Positions 1 through 11,990 of a DNA stretch of 64,000 bases are shown here, one piece after another; within the stretch, counting starts at the first letter, position 1, and every line of letters begins with the position of its first letter. Made by a program: the position numbers and the translations under genes. The notes under the pieces were generated by a model. The model made no database searches. It saw only the letters and a program-made list of their open reading frames with translations, and was not told where the DNA came from. The stretch lies in the NCBI RefSeq assembly GCF_001421705.1, contig NZ_LMKO01000028.1, positions 1-64,000 on the forward strand. Direction: 5' to 3'. This DNA is from Xylophilus sp. Leaf220 (GTDB taxonomy: Bacteria; Pseudomonadota; Gammaproteobacteria; Burkholderiales; Burkholderiaceae_C).

Positions 1-1
1 C

Positions 2-763
2 CCCACCAACCCCACCCAGATCGGCGACATCTGGCCCGGCTACCTCGCCCCGTACCTCCCCGAATCCGCCTGGCCCGACAGCCTCGCCCTCCTGCCCGCC
101 CCGCCGGCCCCGGGATCGCCCGCCTACGCCGCCGACACCGCCGGCTTCCAGGCGCTTGCCCGGTGGCGCGACACGCCCCGCGGCGCGCTCGCCATCCGCG
201 ACGCGGAGTTGCACTTCCCCGCCGCCGCCCAGGCGTTCTCCTGTGCCCTCGGCATTGCGGTGTCGGAGGCCGCCACGCCGCACCTGCACACGCTGCTGCG
301 CCGCACCCTGGCCGACGCGGCCGCGCCCACCTACCGGGCCAAGACCCACTACCGCCGCGCCCGGCCGTTCACCGCGCTGGACATCCCGAGCTGCACGCCG
401 GCCGAAGAAGCGTCGCTGGCGAGGGACGGCTCCTACCCCTCGGGCCATTCGGCGATCGGCTGGGCCTGGGCGCTGGTGCTGACCGAGGTGGCGCCCGACC
501 GCACCGACGCCCTGCTGCAGCGCGGCCGGGCCTACACCCAGAGCCGGGCGATCTGCGGGGTGCACTGGCCGAGCGACGTGGAGGCGGGGCGGCTCGTCGG
601 CGCGGCGGCGGTCGCGCGGCTGCAGTCGAGCCCGGTGTACCGGGCGCAGCGAGAGGCGGCGCGGCAGGAGGTGGCCGCATCCCGGGCCGCCGGCGCCCGC
701 CCGGCGGGAGACTGCGCGGCCGAGGCGGCCGCCATCGCATCGACGGCGTCGATGGCGCCGTGA
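2..763 (+). CDS. Class A acid phosphatase (PAP2 family), 5' end outside window
   Basis: This frame is open from the window edge to the TGA at 761, so the N-terminus with any signal peptide lies outside. The visible part carries the full PAP2/class A acid phosphatase signature in order: a K-x6-R-P motif (KTHYRRARP, near base 341), a PSGH motif in the SYPSGH context (near 437), and an SR-x5-H-x3-D motif ([12 protein letters not shown], near 541). These hold the phosphate-binding Lys/Arg and the two catalytic His residues. Family members are periplasmic non-specific phosphomonoesterases or phosphotransferases. The Ala-rich tail after the last motif is low complexity. It is codirectional with the downstream secretion locus but 257 bp away, so an operon link is doubtful. 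Confidence 0.85.
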   Translation, partial: PTNPTQIGDIWPGYLAPYLPESAWPDSLALLPAPPAPGSPAYAADTAGFQALARWRDTPRGALAIRDAELHFPAAAQAFSCALGIAVSEAATPHLHTLLRRTLADAAAPTYRAKTHYRRARPFTALDIPSCTPAEEASLARDGSYPSGHSAIGWAWALVLTEVAPDRTDALLQRGRAYTQSRAICGVHWPSDVEAGRLVGAAAVARLQSSPVYRAQREAARQEVAASRAAGARPAGDCAAEAAAIASTASMAP

Positions 764-1020
764 TCGGCGCACCGGCGCGTTGCGCGCGGACCGATCCGTC
801 TGGCGCGATGCGTGCAGCCCACACGGGCGGCATACAGGCACCCCGGTCGATGCGAAAGCGTATACATTCGTTCGACGCAATTTTCGTCCGTACGTAACTT
901 GCATCGTGACAGGTGTCCCGGGCGCCTGGGTGCCGCGCAGCCTCCCCCCCAATCGAATTCCCGCAGCGGTACTGCCGCGAGGGCCGTGCACCCTGCGCCC
1001 GGCGCCAGAAAAAGCACACG
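764..1020. other. Intergenic region upstream of the two-partner secretion locus
   Basis: No gene is visible in these 257 bp. The middle (about 850-900) is much less GC-rich than its surroundings and contains GTATAC and GTACGTAAC stretches. It is therefore the likely promoter region of the secretion locus, but no -35/-10 pair stands out enough to call. Confidence 0.4.
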
Positions 1021-2691
1021 ATGAGCCCACGCAGTTTCTTCTCGGTGTCGCGCCTGGCGGCACCCTATGCACTCTGCGGGACCCTCGCCGTGGCGATGGC
1101 CGCATCCGCCGCCGACCCGACCCGCTTCGACATCGCCGGCTACCGGGTCGAAGGCAACACGCTCGTCTCCGGCGCCGCGATCGACCGGGCCGTGGCCCCG
1201 CTCACCGGCCCGCAGCGCGCCTTCGGCGACGTGCAGCTGGCGGTCGAGGCGATCGAGCGGGCCTACCGCGACGCGGGCTTCACCGCGGTGAAGGTGTCGG
1301 TGCCCGAGCAGGAGCTGGACGACGGCACGGTGACGATCCGCGTCGTCGAGGCGGTGGTGGCCTCGGTCGTCGTCACCGGCCAACAGCATTTCTCCGAAGA
1401 CAACATCCGCGCCAGCCTCGTCCGGCTGCAGGCCGGGCAGCCGCCGCAGCTGCGGGCGATCTCCGAATCGGTACAACTGGCCAACGACAACCCGGCCAAG
1501 CAGGTGTCGGTGTCGCTGGCCGAAGGCGCGGTGCCCGGCACGGTCGATGCCAAGGTGGCGGTCACCGACCACGACCCGCTGCGGCTGATCGCCACGCTCG
1601 ACAACACCGGCACGGCCGCCACCGGCCGCTGGCGTGCGGGCGTGGCGGTGCAGCATGCCAACCTGTTCGGCCGCGACCATGTGGCAACGCTCGCCTACGC
1701 CACCTCGCCCGACAAGCCGTCGGGCCAGGACCTGAGCGTGTACTCGGTCGGCTACCGGGTGCCGCTGTACGCCCTGGGCGACAGCATCGACGCGATCTAC
1801 GGCCGCTCCAGCGTCAACTCGCCCTCGGGCTCGCCCACGCTGGGCGGCATCCTGGGCTTCACCGGCAAGGGCGAGACCTGGGGCCTGCGCTACAACCATT
1901 TCCTGGGCCGCACCGGCGAGAGCACCGCCAAGTTGGTGGTCGGCATCGACCGCAAGCAGATCGATTCGCGCTGCGAGTTGGGCGGCGCCCCGGTGAGCAT
2001 CGCAGGGCCGACGCCGCCGATCTCCTCCTGCGTGCCCTACACCACCACGCCGCTCAGCCTGACCTACATCGGCCAGCACGACGGCGCCGACCGATCGGCG
2101 GCCTACAACCTCGGCCTCGCGCGCAACCTGCCGAGCGGTTCGCGTTTCACCAACCTCGACGGCCGCACCGACCGCTACTCCTACCTGACGCCGGGCAACC
2201 GCAGCACCCGCGACACCTTCACCGTGCTGCGCGGCGGCGCCTCCTGGCTGCAGGGCTTCGCGCAGGGCTGGCAGCTGCGGCTGGCGGGCACTGCGCAGCT
2301 GACCGACACGCCCCTGGTCGCCAGCGAACAGATCGGCCTGGCAGGCTCCACCGCGGTGCGCGGCTTCGACGAACGGGCAGTCGCGGCCGACAGCGGCGTG
2401 GTGCTCAATTCCGAGGTCTACACGCCCGACCTGAGCGGCCTGGCCGGCCTGCCCGGCAACCTGCGCGGCCTCGCCTTCGTCGATGCCGGCCACGGTGCCA
2501 ACCGGCGCACCGGCGGCAGCCTGCTGCCGGCCCACACCACCGTGGCCAGCACCGGCGTCGGCGCCCGCTACGGCCTCGGTCGCGGTGTCAGCGTGCGACT
2601 GGACGTGGCCCGCGTCGCCGACGCCGGCGCCTCGTTCACCGAAAAGCGCGGCGACTGGCGCGCCCACCTGAGCGCGATGCTGGCGTTCTGA
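1021..2691 (+). CDS. TpsB/ShlB/FhaC-family outer-membrane transporter of a two-partner secretion system
   Basis: This 556-residue protein should form the outer-membrane pore that exports the partner TpsA encoded immediately downstream. A signal peptide covers about residues 1-31. One or two POTRA domains follow (about 34-185, with the conserved start [14 protein letters not shown]). The rest is a predicted 16-strand beta-barrel. The barrel contains the family VRGF motif at about 446-449 and ends in a C-terminal Phe (AMLAF), the usual BAM recognition signal. Two Cys around the SRCELGG...SSCVPY segment may form an extracellular loop disulfide. The ATG at 1021 was chosen because it places the signal peptide at the N-terminus; longer in-frame starts add unrelated sequence. 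The gap to tpsA is only 23 bp, so the pair is surely cotranscribed. Confidence 0.92.
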   Translation: MSPRSFFSVSRLAAPYALCGTLAVAMAASAADPTRFDIAGYRVEGNTLVSGAAIDRAVAPLTGPQRAFGDVQLAVEAIERAYRDAGFTAVKVSVPEQELDDGTVTIRVVEAVVASVVVTGQQHFSEDNIRASLVRLQAGQPPQLRAISESVQLANDNPAKQVSVSLAEGAVPGTVDAKVAVTDHDPLRLIATLDNTGTAATGRWRAGVAVQHANLFGRDHVATLAYATSPDKPSGQDLSVYSVGYRVPLYALGDSIDAIYGRSSVNSPSGSPTLGGILGFTGKGETWGLRYNHFLGRTGESTAKLVVGIDRKQIDSRCELGGAPVSIAGPTPPISSCVPYTTTPLSLTYIGQHDGADRSAAYNLGLARNLPSGSRFTNLDGRTDRYSYLTPGNRSTRDTFTVLRGGASWLQGFAQGWQLRLAGTAQLTDTPLVASEQIGLAGSTAVRGFDERAVAADSGVVLNSEVYTPDLSGLAGLPGNLRGLAFVDAGHGANRRTGGSLLPAHTTVASTGVGARYGLGRGVSVRLDVARVADAGASFTEKRGDWRAHLSAMLAF

Positions 2692-2714
2692 AATTCAGGA
2701 AGAGACACCTCCCC

Positions 2715-6260
<3,546 letters not shown>

Positions 6261-6272
6261 GAACGCCCACCC

Positions 6273-6725
6273 ATGAATTCCTTCCTCCGCCGGCTCCTGC
6301 CGGTACCGGCCTGGGCGGCACTGGCCTGCGCATGCGCCGCGCAGGCCCAGCCCGTCGGCACGGTCACCCAGCTGTCGGGCGTGCTGGTGGCGCGCAGCGC
6401 CGAAGGCACCACCCGGCTGCTGGCCGCCGACTCGCAGATCCGCCAGGGCGACACCCTCACCACCGAAGGCACCACCTATGCGCAACTGCGGTTCAGCGAC
6501 GGCGCGGAAGCCGTCCTGCAGCCGCAGACCGCGCTGGCGGTGACGCACTACGCCTACGACGCCGCCCGGCCGCAGGCCGACCGAATCGAACTGGGCCTGG
6601 CCCGGGGCGGCCTGCGCAGCGTGCCCGGCGCCGTGGGCCGCCGCAACCCGGCCGCCACCCTGATCAAGACCCCCCAGGGCGACCTGCAGGGCGCCGCCAC
6701 CCTCGTCGTATCGGTAGAGCCATGA
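6273..6725 (+). CDS. Exported FecR-domain-like protein of the secretion locus
   Basis: This 150-residue protein starts with a signal peptide (about 1-25, ending AQAQ). It continues with a FecR-type beta domain: VGTVTQLSGVLVARS, then RQGDTLTTEGTTYAQLRFSDG, and so on. That pattern is typical of FecR domains (iron-dicitrate sensor family and relatives). There is no cytoplasmic anti-sigma segment or internal membrane helix, so it is not a classical FecR signal transducer. It follows tpsA by 12 bp and overlaps the next gene by 4 bp (ATGA), so the four genes form one operon. A periplasmic or surface accessory role for the exoprotein is inference from context. Confidence 0.75.
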   Translation: MNSFLRRLLPVPAWAALACACAAQAQPVGTVTQLSGVLVARSAEGTTRLLAADSQIRQGDTLTTEGTTYAQLRFSDGAEAVLQPQTALAVTHYAYDAARPQADRIELGLARGGLRSVPGAVGRRNPAATLIKTPQGDLQGAATLVVSVEP

Positions 6726-7075
6726 ACAGCGCCGCATCCCTGACCTTCGCCGGTGCGGCCCTGCTGGGTTGCCTGCTTACGGCACCGGCCGCCGCCCAGG
6801 GCGTTACGCCACCGGCCACCAGGGCCCCCGGGCTGTATGTGCAGGTCGTCGACGGGCTGGTCCATGTGACAAACCCGGCCGGGGCGCAGAACTTCACCAG
6901 CGGCCAGTTCAGCTACACGCCCAGCGCCACGCAAGCGCCGGCGCTGTTTCCCACCAACCCCGGCATCCAGTTCACGCCGCCTCCTTCGTTCGCTGGCGTG
7001 GCGGGCGCTTCCACTCCCGGGTCCGCCGCTGGCGCGGGCGGCAAGAGCAACGCGGTCGACTGCGAAGTGCGCTGA
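6722..7075 (+). CDS. Small exported hypothetical protein of the secretion locus
   Basis: This is a 117-residue protein with a signal peptide (about 1-26, ending AAAQ) and a body with the pattern GLYVQVVDGLVHVTNPAG followed by QFTPPPSF. From general recollection, a similar stretch follows the FecR domain in some larger FecR-like proteins encoded beside haemagglutinin genes, so this gene and the preceding one may be two halves of one functional unit. Only one Cys is present in the mature part, near the C-terminus (VDCEVR), which recalls the Cys-containing end of TpsA. The start overlaps the stop of the FecR-like gene (ATGA), indicating translational coupling. No function is claimed. Confidence 0.7.
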   Translation: MNSAASLTFAGAALLGCLLTAPAAAQGVTPPATRAPGLYVQVVDGLVHVTNPAGAQNFTSGQFSYTPSATQAPALFPTNPGIQFTPPPSFAGVAGASTPGSAAGAGGKSNAVDCEVR

Positions 7076-7321
7076 GGCGCCGCGCCGCGCCGCCGCGGCA
7101 TCCGGCAGGGCTGGACGGGTGGCGGGGCAGCGGTTGCGTGACACCGGCACCCGGTCCTTCAGCGGAGCGAAGGGCCGCTGCGGGTACGGCCCGCGGTCTG
7201 CGCGCTACCGCCGGTCGGCTGCTCCTGCGCGTGCGGTACCGATGGCACGCCACCCGTCGCCCGCGCGGCCATGCCTGCCAGACAATGCAGGGCTGCTCGG
7301 CGATTCCCCACAAGACGGCCC

Positions 7322-7888
7322 ATGACGACCTCCCCAGATTTACAACCGGATCATTCTGCCGAAGCTGCTGTTTCGGCGGCCTCCGAGAAACCCCAGGCCA
7401 CCGAATACCTCGAACGTCTCTACGCCCGCCCCGGCTTCCTGCTGCGGCGTGCCCACCAGATCTCCGCCTCGGTATTCGAGGACAGCTGCCGCGACGTCGG
7501 CCTGACCCCCGCCCAGTACGGCGCGATGACCGTGTTGCATGCACAACCCGGACTCGACCAGTCGAGCCTGTCCCGCGCCCTCGGGTTCGACAAGGTCACC
7601 GTGCTGCGGGTGCTGCGGGTGCTGGAGAACCGCGGCCTGGTGCAGCGCAGCCCGGCGCCCGACAACCGCCGCAGCCTGCACCTGGCCCTGACCGACCCCG
7701 GCCGGGCGTTGCTCGCCGATGCACGGCCCCTGGCCGAACAGGCCTACCAGCGGCTGATGGATCCGCTGAACCAGAAGCAGCGGCTGCAATTCATGGACCT
7801 GCTGCGCCAACTCACGCAGGGCCTGGAGCGGCATGCCCGCGCGCCGCTGGTACGAGCCGGAGTGGCCGCAGCGGGCGAGAAGGACTGA
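7322..7888 (+). CDS. MarR-family transcriptional regulator
   Basis: The 188-residue protein contains a winged helix-turn-helix of the MarR type. A dimerisation helix (LYARPGFLLRRAHQI) is followed by the recognition region (LTPAQYGAMTVL ... LDQSSLSRALGFDKVTVLRVLRVLENRGLVQR) and the wing with the conserved DNRR motif (SPAPDNRRSLHLALTDPG). Such dimers usually repress adjacent or self genes and are released by small aromatic ligands. No divergent target gene is present here: upstream is the secretion operon in the same direction, downstream is moaE convergent. The regulon is therefore unknown. The ATG at 7322 removes 17 unlikely residues from the longest frame. Confidence 0.88.
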   Translation: MTTSPDLQPDHSAEAAVSAASEKPQATEYLERLYARPGFLLRRAHQISASVFEDSCRDVGLTPAQYGAMTVLHAQPGLDQSSLSRALGFDKVTVLRVLRVLENRGLVQRSPAPDNRRSLHLALTDPGRALLADARPLAEQAYQRLMDPLNQKQRLQFMDLLRQLTQGLERHARAPLVRAGVAAAGEKD

Positions 7889-7959
7889 TCCGGGCCGGAC
7901 GGCGAAGGCCGCGCCGCTTGGCCCAAGCCGCGCAGGCGGTTGGCGTCGCACCCGCGATT

Positions 7960-8000
7960 GCTATTCTTTCCATAGCATCCAGCCGGCGCGCATCGCCGGC
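7960..8000 (+). repeat. 41-bp dyad-hairpin element, copy a
   Basis: The architecture is a GCTAT...ATAGC dyad (17 bp), 5 nt, GCCGGC, 7 nt, GCCGGC. It lies just past the moaE stop, between the convergent marR-like and moaE genes. Confidence 0.8.
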
Positions 8001-8016
8001 ATCAGGCACTTTTCCT

Positions 8017-8496
8017 TCAGGAATCGATGCCCCAGCGGGCCAGGGCCGCATCGTCGCTGCTGCGGGCATCCACCCAGCGGCCACCGCCCGGCGTCTGCTC
8101 CTTCTTCCAGAACGGCGCCCGGGTCTTCAGGTAGTCCATCAGGAATTCGCAGGCCTGGAACGATTCGCCCCGGTGCGCCGAGGCGACGGCCACCAGCACG
8201 ATCTGCGCGCCCGGGACCAGCAGCCCCACCCGGTGGATCACCCGCGCCCCGCGGATGTCGAAGCGGGCATGCGCCGCGTCGACCATCGCCTCGATCGACT
8301 TCTCGGTCATGCCGGGGTAGTGCTCGAGTTCCATCGAGGCCACCTCGTCGCCTGCGTTGCGGCTGCGCACCGTGCCGACGAAACTGCAGACCGCGCCGAC
8401 ACCGCGGTCGCCCTCGCGCAGGGCCGCCACTTCGGCGGAGAGATCGAAATCGGCGGTCTGGATCGAGACGCGGGGCGCGTTGCGTGGGGACGTCAT
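8017..8496 (-). CDS. moaE: Molybdopterin synthase catalytic subunit MoaE
   Basis: The 159-residue protein matches the MoaE family in length and motifs. It has the VCSFVGTVRS N-terminal strand, the LEHYPGMTEK segment, VASAHRGESF, and the active-site lysines in the DYLKTRAPFWKKE segment. With thiocarboxylated MoaD it inserts two sulfurs into precursor Z (cPMP) to form molybdopterin in the cytoplasm. moaD and moeA lie nearby on the same strand but are separated from it by an oppositely oriented DapA-family gene, so moaE needs its own promoter here. Confidence 0.95.
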   Translation of the reverse strand: MTSPRNAPRVSIQTADFDLSAEVAALREGDRGVGAVCSFVGTVRSRNAGDEVASMELEHYPGMTEKSIEAMVDAAHARFDIRGARVIHRVGLLVPGAQIVLVAVASAHRGESFQACEFLMDYLKTRAPFWKKEQTPGGGRWVDARSSDDAALARWGIDS

Positions 8497-8783
8497 GCGG
8501 CGGATTGTGGCACCGGCGCCCCCTCCGCCTGCCTAGAATGCCGAATGCCCCGCCACCTGCCACCGTACCGCACCGCTGCCCTCGCAGCGGCGCCGGTGCC
8601 GATGCAGGCGGCAGGCAAAACCCACAAACCCAGGCTCATCTGACCGGAGCTGCGGTTCCGTCCTCGGATGAGCGATGGAACCGCCACACCCCTGTCTGGT
8701 GCCGCGCCCCGCGGCCGGCTTTCTCCCTCGCACGCATCCGTTGGCGGTCGTCCATCGGTCTTGTTTTCGACAAGGATGCCAGC
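8497..8783. other. Divergent intergenic region between moaE and the DapA-family gene
   Basis: These 287 bp must hold the divergent promoters. A dyad GCGGTTCC...GGAACCGC lies around 8651-8684 just upstream of the plus-strand gene and could be an operator or leader hairpin. No gene and no riboswitch family is recognised. Confidence 0.35.
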
Positions 8784-9698
8784 GTGCCGACCCTTCCTGT
8801 TCCCACCCTCACCGCCCTTCCCGCTTCTGCCACCCCCGCAGGCTTCGCCGGGTTGTGGATTCCCCTCGTCACCCCGTTCGCGGCCGACGGCACGGTAGAC
8901 CACGCCGCGCTGCATGCCCTGGTGCTGCGGCTGAAGCCCGCCGGCATCGCCGGCTACGTCGCCTGCGGATCGACCGGCGAGGCCGCCGCGCTCGACCACG
9001 ACGAGCAGTTGGCCGTCCTCGACACCGTGCTGCAGGCAGCCGGTCGGTTGCCGGTGGTGATGGGTGTCTCGGGCTACCACCTGGGCCAGATGCAGCGCTG
9101 GATCGCGACGCTGTGTGGCCGGCCGATCGCCGGCCTGCTGGTGCCGCCGCCCTCCTATGTGCGCCCGGCGCAGGCCGGACTGCTGCACTGGTTCCGCACC
9201 CTGGCCGACACCGCCACCGTGCCGCTGGTGCTCTACGACATCCCCTACCGCACCGGCGCCGTGCTGGCGGCCGACACCCTGCTGGCCCTGGCCGCGCATC
9301 CCAACATCCGCGCTATCAAGGATTGCGGCGGTGATCCGCAGAAGACCGCCGCGCTCATCGCCGACGGCCGGCTGCAGGTGCTGGCCGGCGAGGATGCGCA
9401 GATCTTCGGCAGCGTGGCGCTGGGCGCCGCCGGTGCCATCGCCGCCAGCGCCCACTGGCAGACCGAGCGCTTCTCCGCCTTGCTGCGCCTGCTGGCAGGG
9501 CAGCGCCTGGCCGAGGCGCGCATCCTGTGGCACGGCCTGTTGCCGGGCATCTCGGCGCTGACGGCCGAGCCGAACCCGGCGCCGTTGAAGGCATTGCTGG
9601 CCCAGCAGGGGTTGCTGGAGAACGTGCTGCGGTCGCCGATGATGGCGGCATCAGAGGCGCTGGAGCAGCGGCTGGCTGCGCTGGCCTCCAGCGACTGA
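8784..9698 (+). CDS. Dihydrodipicolinate synthase (DapA)/N-acetylneuraminate lyase family protein
   Basis: This 304-residue class I aldolase-family protein starts WIPLVTPFAADGTVD. It has the GSTGE loop (GTTGE in canonical DapA), a YDIPYRTG motif near residue 151 (canonical YNVPGRTG) and the Schiff-base Lys near 179 in AIKDCGGD. The changed active-site surroundings make true lysine-pathway DapA uncertain; a related pyruvate- or 2-oxo-acid aldolase is possible. The GTG at 8784 was chosen because AAGGA precedes it by about 8 nt; an in-frame ATG is lacking at this point. It is inserted, in opposite orientation, between moaD and moaE and has no obvious link to cofactor synthesis. Confidence 0.8.
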   Translation: MPTLPVPTLTALPASATPAGFAGLWIPLVTPFAADGTVDHAALHALVLRLKPAGIAGYVACGSTGEAAALDHDEQLAVLDTVLQAAGRLPVVMGVSGYHLGQMQRWIATLCGRPIAGLLVPPPSYVRPAQAGLLHWFRTLADTATVPLVLYDIPYRTGAVLAADTLLALAAHPNIRAIKDCGGDPQKTAALIADGRLQVLAGEDAQIFGSVALGAAGAIAASAHWQTERFSALLRLLAGQRLAEARILWHGLLPGISALTAEPNPAPLKALLAQQGLLENVLRSPMMAASEALEQRLAALASSD

Positions 9699-9731
9699 CC
9701 GGGTCGCCGCACGGCAGGGCGCGGCGGCCGA

Positions 9732-9986
9732 TCAACCGCCGGTGACCGGCGGAAAGAACGCGACCTCGGCCCCGTCGCGCAAGGGTGCCGATTCGTCGCT
9801 CAGCACCTGGTCGATGGCGACGCGCACCGCCCGTTCGTGCGACAGGCTCTCGGCCCAGGCGCCGCCGCGTGCGATCAGCTCGTCGCGCAGTTCACCGGCA
9901 GTGGCGGCATCGGTGTCGAGCAGCTCGGTGCCGGTGCCGACGGCCTCGCGTACCGAGGCGAAGAAGCGCAGCGTGACCTTGCTCAT
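9732..9986 (-). CDS. moaD: Molybdopterin synthase sulfur-carrier subunit MoaD
   Basis: This is an 84-residue ubiquitin-like beta-grasp protein. It begins VTLRFFASVREAVG and ends in the diagnostic PPVTGG, whose C-terminal Gly-Gly is adenylated and thiocarboxylated before sulfur transfer in the MoaD-MoaE complex. It is 61 bp downstream of moeA on the same strand and is probably cotranscribed with it. Confidence 0.95.
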   Translation of the reverse strand: MSKVTLRFFASVREAVGTGTELLDTDAATAGELRDELIARGGAWAESLSHERAVRVAIDQVLSDESAPLRDGAEVAFFPPVTGG

Positions 9987-10047
9987 GAAAAACCTCCGTG
10001 CTGACGCACCACGGTGCGCGCTTGCGTGAAGCGGTCCGGCGCCGCGC

Positions 10048-11337
10048 TCATGCCATCAACTCCGAGAACGGCAGGAAGCGCACCGTGTCGCCGTGCGCGA
10101 TCGCGGTGCCGGCCGGGTTGTCGACCAGGCCGTCGCCCCAGACCATCGAGGTGAGCACGCCCGAGCCCTGGTGGCCGAACAGCTCCAGCCCGCCGGCAGG
10201 GTTGCGCGCCACGCGCAGGAACTCGCGCCGGTGCTCGGCCTTGCCCCAGTCGAAATGCGCCGGCATCGGCAGCGGCGTGGGGGCCAGCTGCGTCGCGCCC
10301 TGCAGCTTGAGCAGGAAGGGCCGCACCAGCATCAGGAAGGTGACGAAGCTCGACACCGGATTGCCCGGCAGGCCGATGAAATGCGCCTTGCCGACGCGGC
10401 CGTACGCGAAGGGCTTGCCGGGCTTGATCGCCATCTGCCACAGCGTGAGCGTGCCGAGCGACTGCACCGCGGGCTTCACATGGTCCTCTTCGCCGACCGA
10501 GACGCCGCCGCTGGTCAGCACCAGGTCGTGCGCCTCGGCCGCGCCGCGCAGGGCCTGCACCGTGGCGTCGAAGTCGTCGGGCACGATGCCCAGGTCGGTC
10601 ACCTCGCAGCCGGCGCGCAGCAGCAGGGCGCGCAGCAGAAAGCGGTTGGAGTTGTAGATTGCGCCGGGCGGCATCCGGTCGGCCGGCACGTCGCCGGGCA
10701 TCACCAACTCGTCGCCGGTCGAGAACAGCGCCACCCGCGGCTTGCGTGCCACGGTCAGGCTGGCGCAGCCGATGCTGGCCGCCAGGCCCTGCGCGGCCGG
10801 GTCGAGCCGCGTGCCGCGCGGCAGCACCACCGCGCCGCGGGCGACGTCCTCGCCGGCGCGGCGGATCGCCAGGCCGGCGGCGGGCGATACCCCGATCCGC
10901 ACCGCGTCGCCGCCCGCGGCGCCCTCGGCCGCGGGCATTGCGGTGCAATTCTCCTGCATCACCACCGCGTCGGCGCCGGGCGGCACCGGGGCGCCGGTGA
11001 AGATGCGCGCGGCGGTGCCGGGCAGCAGCGGCTGCGGCACCTGGCCGGCGGCGATGCGCTGGGAGACCGGCAGCACGGCACCGGGCCGGGCGGTGTCTGC
11101 GGTGCGCACCGCATAGCCGTCCATCGCGCTGTTGTCGTGCGGCGGCACCTGCAGGGCGGAGACCAGGTCGGCGGCCAGCACCCGGCGGTCGGCGTCGAAG
11201 GTGGAGACGCTTTCGGTCTCTGACAGGGGCTGGGCGTAGGAGAGCAGTTCGGCCAGCGCGTCGTCGAGCGTGGTGAGCGCCTTGCGGGGCGCGCCGCGCA
11301 CCAGCGGCGCGGCGGGGGATGGGGGGGTGGCGGTCAT
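10048..11337 (-). CDS. moeA: Molybdopterin molybdotransferase MoeA
   Basis: The 429-residue protein inserts molybdate into adenylylated molybdopterin in the final cytoplasmic step of Moco synthesis. Recognisable motifs are DNSAMDGYAV near the N-terminus, the GDELV motif (FSTGDELVMPG), SGGVSVGEEDHV, and GLPGNPVSSFVTF. The C-terminal domain follows (HRREFLRV ... GSGVLTSM). The ATG at 11337 was chosen over a longer in-frame extension that is compositionally unlike MoeA. It lies 29 bp downstream of mobB. Confidence 0.95.
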   Translation of the reverse strand: MTATPPSPAAPLVRGAPRKALTTLDDALAELLSYAQPLSETESVSTFDADRRVLAADLVSALQVPPHDNSAMDGYAVRTADTARPGAVLPVSQRIAAGQVPQPLLPGTAARIFTGAPVPPGADAVVMQENCTAMPAAEGAAGGDAVRIGVSPAAGLAIRRAGEDVARGAVVLPRGTRLDPAAQGLAASIGCASLTVARKPRVALFSTGDELVMPGDVPADRMPPGAIYNSNRFLLRALLLRAGCEVTDLGIVPDDFDATVQALRGAAEAHDLVLTSGGVSVGEEDHVKPAVQSLGTLTLWQMAIKPGKPFAYGRVGKAHFIGLPGNPVSSFVTFLMLVRPFLLKLQGATQLAPTPLPMPAHFDWGKAEHRREFLRVARNPAGGLELFGHQGSGVLTSMVWGDGLVDNPAGTAIAHGDTVRFLPFSELMA

Positions 11338-11366
11338 GCGGGTATTTTCGGCGCATCCGCACCGCG

Positions 11367-11906
11367 CTAGCGCTGCAAGGGGTAAGCGAAGCGGGCCGCG
11401 TGTGCCAGCAGCCAGTCGCCGACGGCGGCAGCGTCGTTCAGGTCGAGCAGCGGCAGCACGGTGGGCTCGGGCAGGGCCTGGGGCCGGTCGGTGGCGATGG
11501 CGCAGATGGCGGCGTCCTGCGGATAGCGCGCCGGGTGGCCGGCGAAGTCGGCGGTCGGCGCGCGCCAGATCTCGATCTTGGGCAGGTCGCTGCCGCGGAA
11601 GCCCTCGACCAGCACCCAATCGACCGTAGCGTCGATCTCGGCGATCAGGGCATGCACCTCGGGCTCCTGCGGCACCGCGAATTCGCGCATCAGCGCCAGG
11701 CGCACGTCGGACGCCACCAGCACCTCGCAGGCGCCGGCCTTGCGGTGGCGCCAGCTGTCCTTGCCCTCGTGGTCGATGTCGAAGCGGTGGTGCGCATGCT
11801 TGACCACCGCCACCCGCAGGCCGCGTGCCACCAGGTGGGCGATCAGCGGTTCGAGCAGCGTGGTCTTGCCGGAGCCCGAATAGCCGGCGAAGCCGACCAC
11901 GTTCAC
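11367..11906 (-). CDS. mobB: Molybdopterin-guanine dinucleotide biosynthesis adapter protein MobB
   Basis: This 179-residue P-loop protein has Walker A GYSGSGKTTLLEPL at the N-terminus, the KHAHHRFDIDHEGKDSWRH segment typical of MobB, and a DWVLVEGFRGSDLPKIE segment. MobB binds GTP and assists MobA in attaching GMP to molybdopterin. The GTG at 11906 fits family length and has AAGGAG a few nt upstream. That ribosome-binding region lies inside dispersed repeat copy b. The upstream in-frame ATG would add 18 unrelated residues. Confidence 0.9.
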   Translation of the reverse strand: MNVVGFAGYSGSGKTTLLEPLIAHLVARGLRVAVVKHAHHRFDIDHEGKDSWRHRKAGACEVLVASDVRLALMREFAVPQEPEVHALIAEIDATVDWVLVEGFRGSDLPKIEIWRAPTADFAGHPARYPQDAAICAIATDRPQALPEPTVLPLLDLNDAAAVGDWLLAHAARFAYPLQR

Positions 11907-11911
11907 CGAAT

Positions 11912-11952
11912 GCTCCTTAATCGATAGCAAGAGGCCGGCTCTGGACGCCGGC
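11912..11952 (+). repeat. 41-bp dyad-hairpin element, copy b
   Basis: The architecture is GCTCC...ATAGC (17 bp), 5 nt, GCCGGC, 7 nt, GCCGGC. The slightly decayed left end supplies the AAGGAG ribosome-binding sequence of mobB on the minus strand. Confidence 0.75.
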
Positions 11953-11990
11953 CAGCGCACGATTCGACTCGAAAAACGGTCGCCCGCGGC

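Noticed and set aside
8668-8898. Short plus-strand frame upstream of the DapA-family gene
   Set aside because: Ser/Pro-rich composition and out-of-frame overlap with the aldolase coding region indicate a chance frame.
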